This document shows positions 1-7,113 of a stretch of 15,050 nucleotides of DNA, in pieces. Made by a program: the position numbers and the translations under genes. Numbering within the stretch: the first letter of the stretch is position 1; each line of letters opens with the position of its first letter. The DNA lies in NCBI GenBank assembly GCA_003219095.1, contig QHPM01000122.1:1-15050 (forward strand). Reading direction: 5' to 3'. The stretch comes from Verrucomicrobiota bacterium (GTDB lineage: Bacteria; Verrucomicrobiota; Verrucomicrobiia; Chthoniobacterales; UBA10450). Under the pieces are notes generated by a model. It ran no database searches and was not told where the DNA came from. It saw only the letters and a list, made by a program, of their open reading frames with translations.

Positions 1-1
1 G

Positions 2-661
2 TCGTTGCAGTTGATGCCATTTGATCCCGAGCTTCGAGCTCAGGGTAAGGATTGGCCGCTGGAGGCAATGACGATGGTAGGCGCCAAACGGTTGGAAAAT
101 CTGGAGAGCTGTTGTTGCGCTGCCTTACAGGAAAAGATTCCCGGCGACTTCGTCGAAACCGGCGTCTGGCGCGGCGGCTGTGGAATTCTCATGCGCGCGG
201 TTCTGGCAGTAACGGGGAACCAAGACCGCAGAGTTTGGCTGTTCGATTCCTTCGAAGGATTGCCCCAACCGGACGTGAAAAATTATCCGCAAGATGCACC
301 GGACCGTCTCTGGACTTTCAACGAATTTCTTGGGGTGAGCGTGGCGAAGGTGAAAGCAAACTTCGAACGCTTCGATTTGCTGGACGAGAGGACGCAATTT
401 GTGGTGGGTTGGTTCCGGGATACAATTCCGGAGGCGCAGGTGCAGTCGATCGCCGTCCTGCGGCTGGACGGCGATCTGTATGAATCGACCTGGCTGGTCC
501 TGAATCATCTCTATCCCAGAGTTTCGCCGGGCGGTTTTGTCATCATCGACGATTACGCTTTAGCGACTTGCAAAGCAGCGGTGGACGATTTCCGGCAATC
601 GCATTCAATTCAATCGCCGATTGCTACGATTGATTGGTCCGGAATTTTCTGGCGCAAATGA
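2..661 (+). CDS. TylF/MycF-family macrocin-type O-methyltransferase, 5' end cut by window edge
   Basis: The frame is open back to the window edge, so the true start lies upstream. The TTG at position 5 is only the first possible codon inside the window. Numbering from that TTG, a SAM-binding loop ETGVWRGG lies at residues 51-58, DSFEGLP at 81-87, LRLDGDLYEST at about 152-162 and FVIIDDY at 178-184. The Asp residues in the last two motifs correspond to the probable Mg2+ site known for MycF/TylF sugar O-methyltransferases. The visible 218 residues miss only a short N-terminal stretch typical of the family (about 230-250 aa). Members methylate sugar hydroxyls in macrolide or cell-surface glycan pathways. 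No glycosyl or polyketide genes are visible, so the substrate is unknown. It ends 84 nt before sucC and is probably unrelated to the TCA block. Confidence 0.85.
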   Translation, partial: SLQLMPFDPELRAQGKDWPLEAMTMVGAKRLENLESCCCAALQEKIPGDFVETGVWRGGCGILMRAVLAVTGNQDRRVWLFDSFEGLPQPDVKNYPQDAPDRLWTFNEFLGVSVAKVKANFERFDLLDERTQFVVGWFRDTIPEAQVQSIAVLRLDGDLYESTWLVLNHLYPRVSPGGFVIIDDYALATCKAAVDDFRQSHSIQSPIATIDWSGIFWRK

Positions 662-745
662 ACGGCGGTTAATCCTTCTCCGGACGAGGCGAAGGAATTC
701 GATTGCCTGCGAAGAACTTCCGCGCTTAGTCGTGCTTCGCCCGCG

Positions 746-1942
746 ATGAATATTCACGAGTATCAAGCCAAAGAGTTGCTCGAAAAGTTTGGGGTCGCGA
801 CCACGCGGGGCAAAGTGGCTTCCTCGCCGGAGGAAGCAGAGCACATCGCGCGCGAAATCGCACCGGGCGAGATGGTGGTCAAGGCGCAAATCCATGCAGG
901 CGGGCGAGGGAAGGGGACGTTCGCAAATGGATTCAAAGGCGGCGTCCACCTTTGCAAAACGCCGGAGGAAGCGCGTGAGATCGCGAGCAAAATGCTTGGC
1001 CAGAGACTGATCACGCATCAAACCGGACCAGCCGGTCGCGTTGTTAATAGAGTGTTGGTGACGGAAGCCGCGCAGATCGCGCGCGAAATTTATTTCGCCA
1101 TTCTGCGCGATCGCGCCACCGCCGCGCCGCTGATCGTCGCGAGTACTGAAGGCGGAGTCGAAATCGAAGCCGTGGCCGTAAAATCGCCGGAAAAAATTGT
1201 CCGCGAATCGATCGATACATTGGCCGGTCTGCAACCGTTTCAAACGCGCAAACTGGCCAAGCAACTCCAGTTTGAATCGTCTCAACTCAAAGCTGCCTCG
1301 AAATTATTTGATGGATTGTATCGCGCCTTCATCGGGCTCGATTGCTCGATGGTGGAAGTCAATCCGCTGGTCGTTACTCCCAAAGGCGAGGTCCTGGCGC
1401 TCGATGCGAAATTCAATTTCGATGACAACGCGTTGTTTCGGCATCCGGAAGTCGCAGCGATGCGTGATATCGCTGAGGAAGATCCACGCGAAGTCGAAGC
1501 GTCCAGACACGGGCTCAATTACATCGGCCTCGATGGAAATATCGCCTGTCTCGTTAACGGCGCCGGCCTGGCCATGGCGACGATGGACATCATCAAATTT
1601 TATGGCGGCCGTCCCGCGAACTTCCTGGATGTCGGCGGCGGCGCGACGGAGGAGCAAGTGACGGACGCGTTCAAGATCTTGATCGCGGACAAAAAAGTGC
1701 AGGCGATTCTGGTGAACATTTTCGGCGGCATCATGAAGTGTGATGTAATCGCGCAGGGGATTATTAACGCCGCGAAAACAGTGCATCTCTCGGTGCCGCT
1801 GGTTGTGCGATTGGAAGGAACAAATGTCGAAAAGGGCAAACAGTTGCTCAAAGAAAGTGATGTCGCGTTGATCACCGCGGATGATCTGGCGGACGCAGCG
1901 CGCAAGGCTGTCAAGGCGGCAAGGTCAGAGGCTGTAGCGTAA
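746..1942 (+). CDS. sucC: Succinyl-CoA synthetase (ADP/GDP-forming) beta subunit
   Basis: Catalyses, with SucD, reversible succinyl-CoA + NDP + Pi to succinate + NTP + CoA in the TCA cycle (cytoplasm). The 398-residue product is close to the usual 385-400. It opens with the family signature [12 protein letters not shown]. An N-terminal ATP-grasp carries [13 protein letters not shown] at 45-57. The Mg-nucleotide residues are in MVEVNPLV (202-209, E204 and N206) and LALD (D220). The C-terminal CoA-ligase domain has VNGAGLAM (270-277), DVGGGA (295-300) and [13 protein letters not shown] (326-338). ATP versus GTP preference cannot be read from the sequence. The ATG at 746 matches the family N-terminus although no Shine-Dalgarno precedes it. 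The partner sucD is not adjacent: two VOC genes lie between them. Confidence 0.97.
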   Translation: MNIHEYQAKELLEKFGVATTRGKVASSPEEAEHIAREIAPGEMVVKAQIHAGGRGKGTFANGFKGGVHLCKTPEEAREIASKMLGQRLITHQTGPAGRVVNRVLVTEAAQIAREIYFAILRDRATAAPLIVASTEGGVEIEAVAVKSPEKIVRESIDTLAGLQPFQTRKLAKQLQFESSQLKAASKLFDGLYRAFIGLDCSMVEVNPLVVTPKGEVLALDAKFNFDDNALFRHPEVAAMRDIAEEDPREVEASRHGLNYIGLDGNIACLVNGAGLAMATMDIIKFYGGRPANFLDVGGGATEEQVTDAFKILIADKKVQAILVNIFGGIMKCDVIAQGIINAAKTVHLSVPLVVRLEGTNVEKGKQLLKESDVALITADDLADAARKAVKAARSEAVA

Positions 1943-1996
1943 AATCCCAAAACCCAAATCCCAAATAAAGATCAAAAGAAAGATCAAATGACGAAG
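1943..1996 (+). repeat. Heptad-type and decamer tract between sucC and the first VOC gene
   Basis: Directly after the sucC stop come AATCCCA (1943-1949), AAACCCA (1950-1956) and AATCCCA (1957-1963), three near-identical 7-nt units. A perfect decamer AAAGATCAAA then occurs twice (1967-1976 and 1979-1988). The tract ends in CAAATGACGAAG (1985-1996), which recurs exactly at 2739-2750, the far end of the VOC pair. It is purine-rich on this strand and unlike the coding sequence on either side. Function is unknown; it occupies the whole leader of the next gene. Confidence 0.75.
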
Positions 1997-2008
1997 CATG
2001 AAAATAAG

Positions 2009-2392
2009 ATGAAAGTCAAAGCCCTGGCTTTCGTCGGCATTCCTGTCACTGACATGAAACGTGCGCGCACATTTTACGAGGGCGTTCTCGGCCTGAACGC
2101 TTCAGAAGAAATGATGAGCGGAAAGTGGGTCGAATACTCCCTTGGCAATAACACCCTCGCGATCGCGAGCGTTGGTCCGGGGTGGCTGCCGTCCGATCAA
2201 GGAACAGGAGCGGCGCTGGAAGTCGAGAACTTCGGCGACGCGATCAAATGGTTGAAAGATCAAAATATCCCTTTCTCGACCGAGCCGTTCGAAAGCCCAT
2301 GCTGTCGCATGGCGATCATCAAGGACCCTGACGGGAACAACGTCGTCATTCACAAATTGAAACGCGAAAACGAAAAAGGAGTCTGCATATGA
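2009..2392 (+). CDS. VOC-superfamily (glyoxalase/bleomycin-resistance fold) protein, copy 1
   Basis: A single vicinal-oxygen-chelate domain of about 127 residues: a first beta-alpha unit FVGIPVTDMKRARTFYEGVL, a middle WVEYSLG strand and the C-terminal DPDGNNVVIHK. It is clearly paralogous to the next gene, sharing the order F-V-x-I-x-V-x-D, RAR-FY, WVEY-LG and DPDGN-VxHK. The usual first metal His of beta 1 is Phe and the usual Glu after DPDG is Val, so the classical metal site looks incomplete; reaction and ligand are unknown. I prefer the ATG at 2009 (MKVKALAFVG) because it aligns with copy 2. The ATG at 1988 would add seven residues encoded by repeat-like DNA. Its TGA overlaps the start of copy 2 (ATGA), implying translational coupling. 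Confidence 0.85.
   Translation: MKVKALAFVGIPVTDMKRARTFYEGVLGLNASEEMMSGKWVEYSLGNNTLAIASVGPGWLPSDQGTGAALEVENFGDAIKWLKDQNIPFSTEPFESPCCRMAIIKDPDGNNVVIHKLKRENEKGVCI
2376..2381 (+). promoter_or_regulatory. Shine-Dalgarno site of VOC copy 2
   Basis: AAGGAG with a 7-nt spacer to the ATG at 2389. It lies inside the 3' end of VOC copy 1. It is one of only two clear ribosome-binding sites in the window, and it confirms the start of copy 2. Confidence 0.7.
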
Positions 2393-2745
2393 TTAAAGAA
2401 GTCGCATTTGTTGCCATTGCCGTTTCGGACGCCGAACGCGCCCGAAAGTTTTATCAGGAAACGCTCGAGTTAAAACCAGAGAGCACGCAAATGGGTGGGG
2501 CTTGGGTTGAATACGATCTTGGCGGAACCACCATCGGAGTCGGCTGTCATCCGGCCTGGCAACCGTCACGCGATGGCACCACAGTGGCGTTCGAGGTGGA
2601 TGACATCGACGCCACGATTGAGAAACTAAAATCGCGCGGCGTTACCTTCGATATGCCCAAAACCGAGACGCCGGTTTGTTGGATGGCGCAATTCCGTGAT
2701 CCCGACGGCAACAAGCTGGTGGTGCATAAGAGAAAAACCAAATGA
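2389..2745 (+). CDS. VOC-superfamily protein, copy 2
   Basis: 118 residues, one VOC domain: FVAIAVSDAERARKFYQ at 7-23, a central WVEYDLGGTTIGVG, the hinge segment VAFEVDDIDATIEKLK and the terminal DPDGNKLVVHK. It is a tandem paralogue of the upstream gene, overlapping it by 4 nt (ATGA) and having its own AAGGAG site, so the two are probably made together and could form a heterodimer. As in copy 1, the positions of the canonical beta-1 His and the Glu after DPDG hold Phe and Val, arguing against a standard glyoxalase I or dioxygenase metal centre. The TGA stop lies inside a 12-bp repeat that also marks the 5' edge of the pair. Lying between sucC and sucD hints at co-expression with the TCA genes but not at a function. 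Confidence 0.88.
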   Translation: MIKEVAFVAIAVSDAERARKFYQETLELKPESTQMGGAWVEYDLGGTTIGVGCHPAWQPSRDGTTVAFEVDDIDATIEKLKSRGVTFDMPKTETPVCWMAQFRDPDGNKLVVHKRKTK

Positions 2746-2829
2746 CGAAGGCAGCGATAAGGAGGGTTTCGTCTATTCCGATTTCGTCATTCCTTCGAGC
2801 TTCGTCATTCGTCATTCGTCATTCCAATC
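2739..2829 (+). repeat. TTCGTCATTC repeat tract filling the VOC2-sucD gap
   Basis: The tract begins with CAAATGACGAAG (2739-2750), which contains the VOC2 stop codon. Its reverse complement appears as CTTCGTCATT at 2800-2809, giving a perfect 10-bp inverted pair with 2741-2750. Three perfect tandem heptads GTCATTC follow (2804-2810, 2811-2817, 2818-2824), and another GTCATTC stands at 2786-2792. The tract stops 5 nt before the sucD ATG. There is no Shine-Dalgarno between the tract and the start codon. A fold of the inverted pair would place a hairpin just ahead of sucD. Confidence 0.8.
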
Positions 2830-3705
2830 ATGTCCGTTCTGGTCGATAAAAATACCCGTCTTGTCGTGCAGGGAATTACCGGCAGCGCCGGTGCCTTTCA
2901 CACTCGCCAATGCATGGAGTACGGGACGAATGTTGTCGCCGGCGTGACGCCGGGAAAAGGCGGGCAAAAATTCGACGACAAAGTCCCCGTGTTCGACACC
3001 GTGGCGGAGGCGCGACGCGAAACCGGTTGCAATGTCTCGATGATTTTCGTGCCCGCGGCTGGCGCGGCCGATTCCATTCTCGAAGCTGTCGATGCCGGCG
3101 TTGAGTTGGTTGTCTGCATTACCGAAGGAATTCCGGTGATGGACATGATGCGTGTGAAAGCGCAAATGGCCGGAAAAAAATCGCGCCTGATCGGTCCAAA
3201 TTGTCCGGGGATCATCACGCCCGGCGCCGCCAAGATTGGCATCATGCCCGGTTACATTCATAAAGAGGGCAATGTCGGGGTCATTTCGCGCTCCGGCACG
3301 TTGACCTACGAAGCAGTCTGGCAGCTAACGAGTCGTGGATACGGACAATCAACCTGTATCGGAATCGGGGGCGACCCGATCAACGGGATGTCGCATCTCG
3401 ATACCGTCAAAATTTTTAACGAAGATCCCGGAACCGAGGCGATGATTTTGATCGGCGAAATTGGCGGCTCTGCCGAGGAAGAGGCCGCGTTGTGGATCAG
3501 AGATAACTGCCGGAAACCGGTCGCCGCTTTCATCGCCGGGGTGACCGCGCCGCCCGGACGCCGGATGGGTCACGCGGGTGCCATCGTCTCGGGAGGCAAA
3601 GGAACGGCGGCCGGAAAAATCGAGGCACTCAAGGCCGCCGGCATTGCGGTCGCCGAAACGCCAGCGACAATGGCGGACACGCTCATTGCACGAATGAAGC
3701 GCTGA
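2830..3705 (+). CDS. sucD: Succinyl-CoA synthetase alpha subunit
   Basis: 291 residues, the normal length for SucD. The N-terminal CoA-binding Rossmann domain has [14 protein letters not shown] (12-25) and [12 protein letters not shown] (34-45). The ligase domain has [13 protein letters not shown] (120-132), [11 protein letters not shown] (151-161), IGEIGG (208-213) and the active-site loop [13 protein letters not shown] (244-256). H248 is the phosphorylated histidine and E210 is the Glu that stabilises it in the family. It pairs with sucC to make the TCA-cycle succinyl-CoA synthetase. The ATG at 2830 fits the family start ([10 protein letters not shown]) although a repeat tract, not a ribosome-binding site, precedes it. 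The citrate synthase gene starts 15 nt downstream. Confidence 0.97.
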   Translation: MSVLVDKNTRLVVQGITGSAGAFHTRQCMEYGTNVVAGVTPGKGGQKFDDKVPVFDTVAEARRETGCNVSMIFVPAAGAADSILEAVDAGVELVVCITEGIPVMDMMRVKAQMAGKKSRLIGPNCPGIITPGAAKIGIMPGYIHKEGNVGVISRSGTLTYEAVWQLTSRGYGQSTCIGIGGDPINGMSHLDTVKIFNEDPGTEAMILIGEIGGSAEEEAALWIRDNCRKPVAAFIAGVTAPPGRRMGHAGAIVSGGKGTAAGKIEALKAAGIAVAETPATMADTLIARMKR

Positions 3706-3720
3706 GCTACTTTCGGTGAA

Positions 3721-4896
3721 ATGACTGTGGCCGAATTGCGCAAGACCGAATCCACACCGCCAAAGGCGACGAACGTTGCCCGCGGACTGGAAGGCATTGT
3801 CGCGAATACGACGCGCTTGAGCGACGTCATTGGCGATAAGGGCCAGCTCATCTACGCCGGCTACGATATCAACGACCTTGCGGGCAAAGTCAGCTACAAG
3901 GAAGTCGTTTATCTGTTGTGGAAGGGGAAGCTGCCAAATCGGCGCGAGCTCGATGAATTCACCCGCGCCTTGCGAGCCGAACGGCAGTTACCAGGCCCAG
4001 TCGTCGATTTCATCAAGTCCGCGCCAAAAAATGCCGACCCCATGGACGTGATGCGGACGGCCATTTCCATGCTCGGCCTTTACGATCCCGATACGGAGAA
4101 GGAAGCGACGCGAGAAATAAATGAGCGACGCGCCCGAAGTATCACCGCGAAAATCGGCGTCATCGCTGCTTATTTCCATCGCGCCCGCCAGGGCAAATCG
4201 CTGCCGCCGGTGCGGGATGACCTGACGGAAGCCGAGCATTTTCTGTATTTAATATGTGGAGAACCACAGGCGAAGGAAGCAAGCGACGCCCTGGATGTCG
4301 CATTTGTGTTGCACGCCGATCACGGGATGAACGCGTCTACCTTTAGTGCACGGGTGACGATTTCCACCCTGAGCGATTTTTACTCCGCCATTACCTCGGC
4401 CATCGGCACGCTTAAAGGGCCATTGCACGGAGGCGCCAACGAAGGTGTCATTCAGATGCTTCAGGAAATTGGCGAGGAGAAGAACGTCGATGCCTACATC
4501 GAAAAGCAGTTGGCCCAGAAAAAGAAAATCATGGGCATCGGTCATCGCGTCTACAAAACGCTCGACCCGAGGGCACCGCATTTGCGCGCGATGGCGGCAA
4601 AGCTGAGCGAAAAAATAGGGGAGCCGAAGTGGATCCGGATGTCGGAGCGCATCGCCCAGTTGATGAAGGAAAAGAAGAACCTGAATGCGAACGTCGACTT
4701 TTATTCCGCTACCGTTTATTACTCGTTAGGTATACCGACGGATCTCTTTACCCCGATTTTTGCCATTGCCCGCTGTTCCGGCTGGTGTGCACACGTGCTT
4801 GAACAATTGGAAGACAATCGCCTTTACCGCCCGCTCAGTCAGTATGTCGGCGAGCCGGTCGGCAAGAAAGTGATCCCGATTGACGAACGGCCGTAA
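3721..4896 (+). CDS. gltA: Citrate synthase
   Basis: Condenses oxaloacetate and acetyl-CoA to citrate, the entry step of the TCA cycle. The 391-residue length fits the short bacterial (dimer-type) enzymes rather than the ~430-residue E. coli form. The small-substrate and catalytic residues are present: LHADHGMNAST (197-207), PLHGGANEG (234-242, H236), GIGHRVYKTLDPRAP (272-286, H275) and NVDFYSATVYY (324-334, D326), with R351 in RCSGWCAHVLEQ. The first ~25 residues are a poorly conserved lead-in. A 2-methylcitrate synthase role cannot be excluded from motifs alone, but no prp genes are near and the sucC/sucD context favours the TCA cycle. It is probably co-transcribed with sucD (15-nt gap). 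A weak GGTGA precedes the ATG. Confidence 0.95.
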   Translation: MTVAELRKTESTPPKATNVARGLEGIVANTTRLSDVIGDKGQLIYAGYDINDLAGKVSYKEVVYLLWKGKLPNRRELDEFTRALRAERQLPGPVVDFIKSAPKNADPMDVMRTAISMLGLYDPDTEKEATREINERRARSITAKIGVIAAYFHRARQGKSLPPVRDDLTEAEHFLYLICGEPQAKEASDALDVAFVLHADHGMNASTFSARVTISTLSDFYSAITSAIGTLKGPLHGGANEGVIQMLQEIGEEKNVDAYIEKQLAQKKKIMGIGHRVYKTLDPRAPHLRAMAAKLSEKIGEPKWIRMSERIAQLMKEKKNLNANVDFYSATVYYSLGIPTDLFTPIFAIARCSGWCAHVLEQLEDNRLYRPLSQYVGEPVGKKVIPIDERP

Positions 4897-5042
4897 GTAA
4901 TGGGCTAAAGGGCGTCTCAGAATCTCCAGGGCAACTTCTTGCAAAACTAGAATCGAATATTTACCACTGCACCCTCACCTCGTAGACGCGACTCGGGATG
5001 ACGCCGCTTTTTGATCGCTCCGGTGATCTCGTATACGCAACG

Positions 5043-5069
5043 CCTCGGTCATCGCGAGCGCAAGCGAGG
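5043..5069. repeat. Inverted repeat in the citrate synthase / M48 protease convergent gap
   Basis: CCTCG (5043-5047) pairs with CGAGG (5065-5069), and inside it TCGC (5052-5055) pairs with GCGA (5064-5067) as an alternative stem around GAGCGCAA. It lies in the 219-bp gap between two convergent genes (4897-5115), so it may help end transcription, although no T-run follows on either strand. The rest of that gap shows no gene. Confidence 0.4.
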
Positions 5070-5115
5070 GATGCCAAGCGGCGACTTAGCCTCTGGCTCG
5101 GAGAGTGAATCGACC

Positions 5116-6411
5116 TTACCTTAGGCCGTCACACGGCAACTGTGCTGCCTTCCAATCCATCGCCATGCGAATGCGCGAACGGCCGCTGGGATGATCGAAA
5201 AAGATGAATTCCTCCAGCGCCGTCGGCTCCATCTTCCGATACTTCCCGAGTTTGAGCGCGACCATGGCTGCCGCGTCCGGCTCGCGCGCGGCATTCAATC
5301 CGAAGATATCCGCTTCACGTTCGATGGTGCGGGTCATCGTGTTCGTGATCGGCGTCAGCAGGAACGCGTAGGTGGCAAAAATCAACATAAACAATGGGAA
5401 TCCGGCCGGATCCGCGATTCCCTTCACTCCCCAGCTCGGGCCGCGTTTTCTAATGATGCGATTAAATGTTGCCGCCGCCAGGGCAAACCCAATGAAAATA
5501 AAGATCGCGAGCGACATGGTAATCTTGGCGCCGTGATTGAGAACGTAATGGCCCATCTCGTGCGCCATCACCTCGCGAATTTCCGGCAACGTGCATTGAT
5601 TGAGGAGATTATCGTTAAGAGCGATTCGCGTGGTCCCGGCCAATCCCGATACGTTGGCACTCACCCGCTTCGTTTGTCGCGATTGATCGACGACAAAGAC
5701 TTGCTGCACCGGAATTTCATTCGCACGCGCCAGCGCCAGAATCGGATCGCGAATTTTGGGGTCGGTCAGCGGGGTGTACTTATTAAAAATCGGTTCGATC
5801 AGAACCGGTGCCGCCATGTTAAGTAACGTAGCCAGGATGATTCCAAAGACAGTTCCCCAAATCCACCAGGTACGCGCAGCCGCCTGGAAGATGCGATAAA
5901 GAATGGCGAAAACAATCGGCAGAATGACGAGCGCAACGGCAAGAGCTTTGAGGGATTCACCGAACCAGGCGCCGAAAGTTTGGTTCGACATTCCATATTG
6001 ATGTTCGCGCACGAAACCTTCGTAGCAATTCAAAGGCAGATTCAACGCCCAGGTAATGATGGCGAAACCGATTGCATAGATGGCGGCCTGCACTGGTCTG
6101 AAACTTGTTCGCGCTGCCGCCAGATCGCGGATGCGCGCGGAAAGTCCTGTCGCTAGGAGCAACAGAGCAATTGCGACGGTGACGAGAAAATTCCACAGGA
6201 TGAGCCAGTAACCGCCCTCGAAGTATGCGTCCGACCGCGCTTTCTCATTTGTCGGCATGGTCTCGAGCCAGGCGCGCGTCGCTACCTCTGGATCAGTGAT
6301 CCCGGTCGGGGTCGCAACCGGCACCGGTGAAGCGGTTGCGGTTTCCTGCGCTGGCAAGGCAGACGACAAATTCATAAAAGCGACGACAAAAATGACGAGG
6401 CGAATAGTCAT
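5116..6411 (-). CDS. M48-family (Ste24/HtpX-like) membrane zinc metalloprotease
   Basis: 431 residues, typical of M48 CAAX-protease-like enzymes. A signal-type hydrophobic N-terminus (about 3-20) ends in a Pro/Thr/Ala-rich stretch. Membrane segments lie near 68-90, 108-126, 152-175, 184-204, 299-318 and 338-358. The zinc motif VMAHEMGHYVLNH is at 281-293 (ligands H284 and H288, base E285), with the third ligand E364 in EREADIFG (364-371). The family DHPSGRSRI motif is at 406-414, where SxxxR-type residues precede the C-terminus. In eukaryotes the family trims prenylated proteins; in bacteria it acts in membrane-protein quality control, which is the likelier role here. It is transcribed alone, convergent to citrate synthase and divergent from the small gene at 6523. 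Confidence 0.92.
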   Translation of the reverse strand: MTIRLVIFVVAFMNLSSALPAQETATASPVPVATPTGITDPEVATRAWLETMPTNEKARSDAYFEGGYWLILWNFLVTVAIALLLLATGLSARIRDLAAARTSFRPVQAAIYAIGFAIITWALNLPLNCYEGFVREHQYGMSNQTFGAWFGESLKALAVALVILPIVFAILYRIFQAAARTWWIWGTVFGIILATLLNMAAPVLIEPIFNKYTPLTDPKIRDPILALARANEIPVQQVFVVDQSRQTKRVSANVSGLAGTTRIALNDNLLNQCTLPEIREVMAHEMGHYVLNHGAKITMSLAIFIFIGFALAAATFNRIIRKRGPSWGVKGIADPAGFPLFMLIFATYAFLLTPITNTMTRTIEREADIFGLNAAREPDAAAMVALKLGKYRKMEPTALEEFIFFDHPSGRSRIRMAMDWKAAQLPCDGLR

Positions 6412-6522
6412 CCCCCAGATTCTTACGTGATTGCACTGAGGCGGGAAGCATCTTCCGCGTAGATTAAGGAAGCAGCGCGACTTTTTTATCGACGATCGCT
6501 GCTATTTTGCTTTCTTGGATTC
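6412..6522. promoter_or_regulatory. Divergent intergenic region (M48 protease / small secreted protein)
   Basis: 111 bp separate two divergent starts, so promoters for both genes should lie here. Two small dyads are visible: GGAAG/CTTCC (6444-6448 and 6452-6456) and AGCAGCG/CGCTGCT (6471-6477 and 6497-6503). The second encloses a T-run. I cannot assign -35/-10 boxes with confidence. Confidence 0.35.
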
Positions 6523-6864
6523 GTGAAGCTGGCTTTGGCTCTGATCTGTCTTTTCGCACTCAGCGCCTTCGCGCAAAATGTGGATCCGGCACTTTGCGGA
6601 CCTTATCCCAAGTATTACAAAGAAATTGTTTGGAATTGGCTGCAGGGCGTGCTGCTTGATGCCGACAGCGCGAAGATCGAATGGCAGGGCGAGCCCAAGC
6701 CGGCCGATTTGGGAAAAAACGGGAAGCATCTTTACGGGTGGCTGGTCGAGTTTCGGGTGAACTCGCGCAACCGCTTCGGCCAATACACCGGTAAACAATC
6801 TCACGGTGCGTTAATTCGCGACGATCATGTGATTACAGGGATCGGCTTGGGCTATGGAGAGTGA
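6523..6864 (+). CDS. Small secreted protein of unknown function
   Basis: 113 residues starting at GTG 6523. The N-terminus MKLALALICLFALSAFAQ is a clear signal peptide with a likely cut after AFA (residue 17) or just beyond. The mature part (~96 aa) has one Cys (C25, LCGPYPKYY), a Trp-rich helix-like segment EIVWNWLQG and a strand-like stretch GWLVEFRVNSRNRFGQYTG. That stretch resembles the 'W-x-V-x-x-x-x-N-x-(K/R)-N-x-F/Y-G-x-Y-T-G' pattern seen in several small bacterial exported proteins of undefined role. No catalytic motif is evident. It stands alone on the plus strand between the protease and a hairpin-rich gap. The start is supported by the signal peptide, not by a ribosome-binding site. 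Confidence 0.7.
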   Translation: MKLALALICLFALSAFAQNVDPALCGPYPKYYKEIVWNWLQGVLLDADSAKIEWQGEPKPADLGKNGKHLYGWLVEFRVNSRNRFGQYTGKQSHGALIRDDHVITGIGLGYGE

Positions 6865-6935
6865 CTCGCGCGGTCGAAGGGAGCGGATCCCATCACGGGG
6901 ACAATTTTTGCCGAGATCGCGATTGGTCCCGCAGT

Positions 6936-6966
6936 CAGGATGGTTGTGCCACAACCGTGCGTCCTG
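6936..6966. repeat. Compound hairpin in the 6865-7113 gap
   Basis: GGTTGTG-C-CACAACC (6942-6956) is a perfect 7-bp dyad with a 1-nt centre. It is nested in an outer CAGGA/TCCTG pair (6936-6940 and 6962-6966). The 249-bp gap around it contains no coding frame that I can support. It could be a transcription end for the small gene or a REP-like unit. Confidence 0.55.
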
Positions 6967-7034
6967 TTCCACGGAGAGAAAGCTTTCCAATCCATAAAAG
7001 TGATCTCATAATGCCTTCTTATATTTAGCTTCGG

Positions 7035-7079
7035 CGCTCTGTCGTCGTGATATTAAAGCCGGAACGCCCCGACAGAGCG
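7035..7079. repeat. 10-bp perfect inverted repeat upstream of the 7114 gene
   Basis: CGCTCTGTCG (7035-7044) and CGACAGAGCG (7070-7079) are exact reverse complements separated by 25 nt. The element ends 34 nt before the next ATG, so it lies in the likely promoter or leader region. Its sequence differs from the hairpin at 6936. Confidence 0.6.
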
Positions 7080-7113
7080 GGGTGACTACAATGCCGCCCA
7101 ATTATCCCGAAAA

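Noticed and set aside
605..1285. 226-codon minus-strand open frame opposite sucC
   Set aside because: Arg/Phe-rich composition without any recognisable domain, lying opposite a fully conserved SucC; a reverse-strand shadow.
2804..2824. Tandem GTCATTC units as a possible CRISPR array
   Set aside because: Units are 7 nt with no spacers, and no cas genes are present.
4897..5115. A classic intrinsic terminator after citrate synthase
   Set aside because: No GC-rich stem followed by a T-run is present; only a weak dyad at 5043-5069.
5191..5826. 211-codon plus-strand open frame opposite the M48 protease
   Set aside because: Shadow of a conserved gene; highly charged, no domain or ribosome-binding site.
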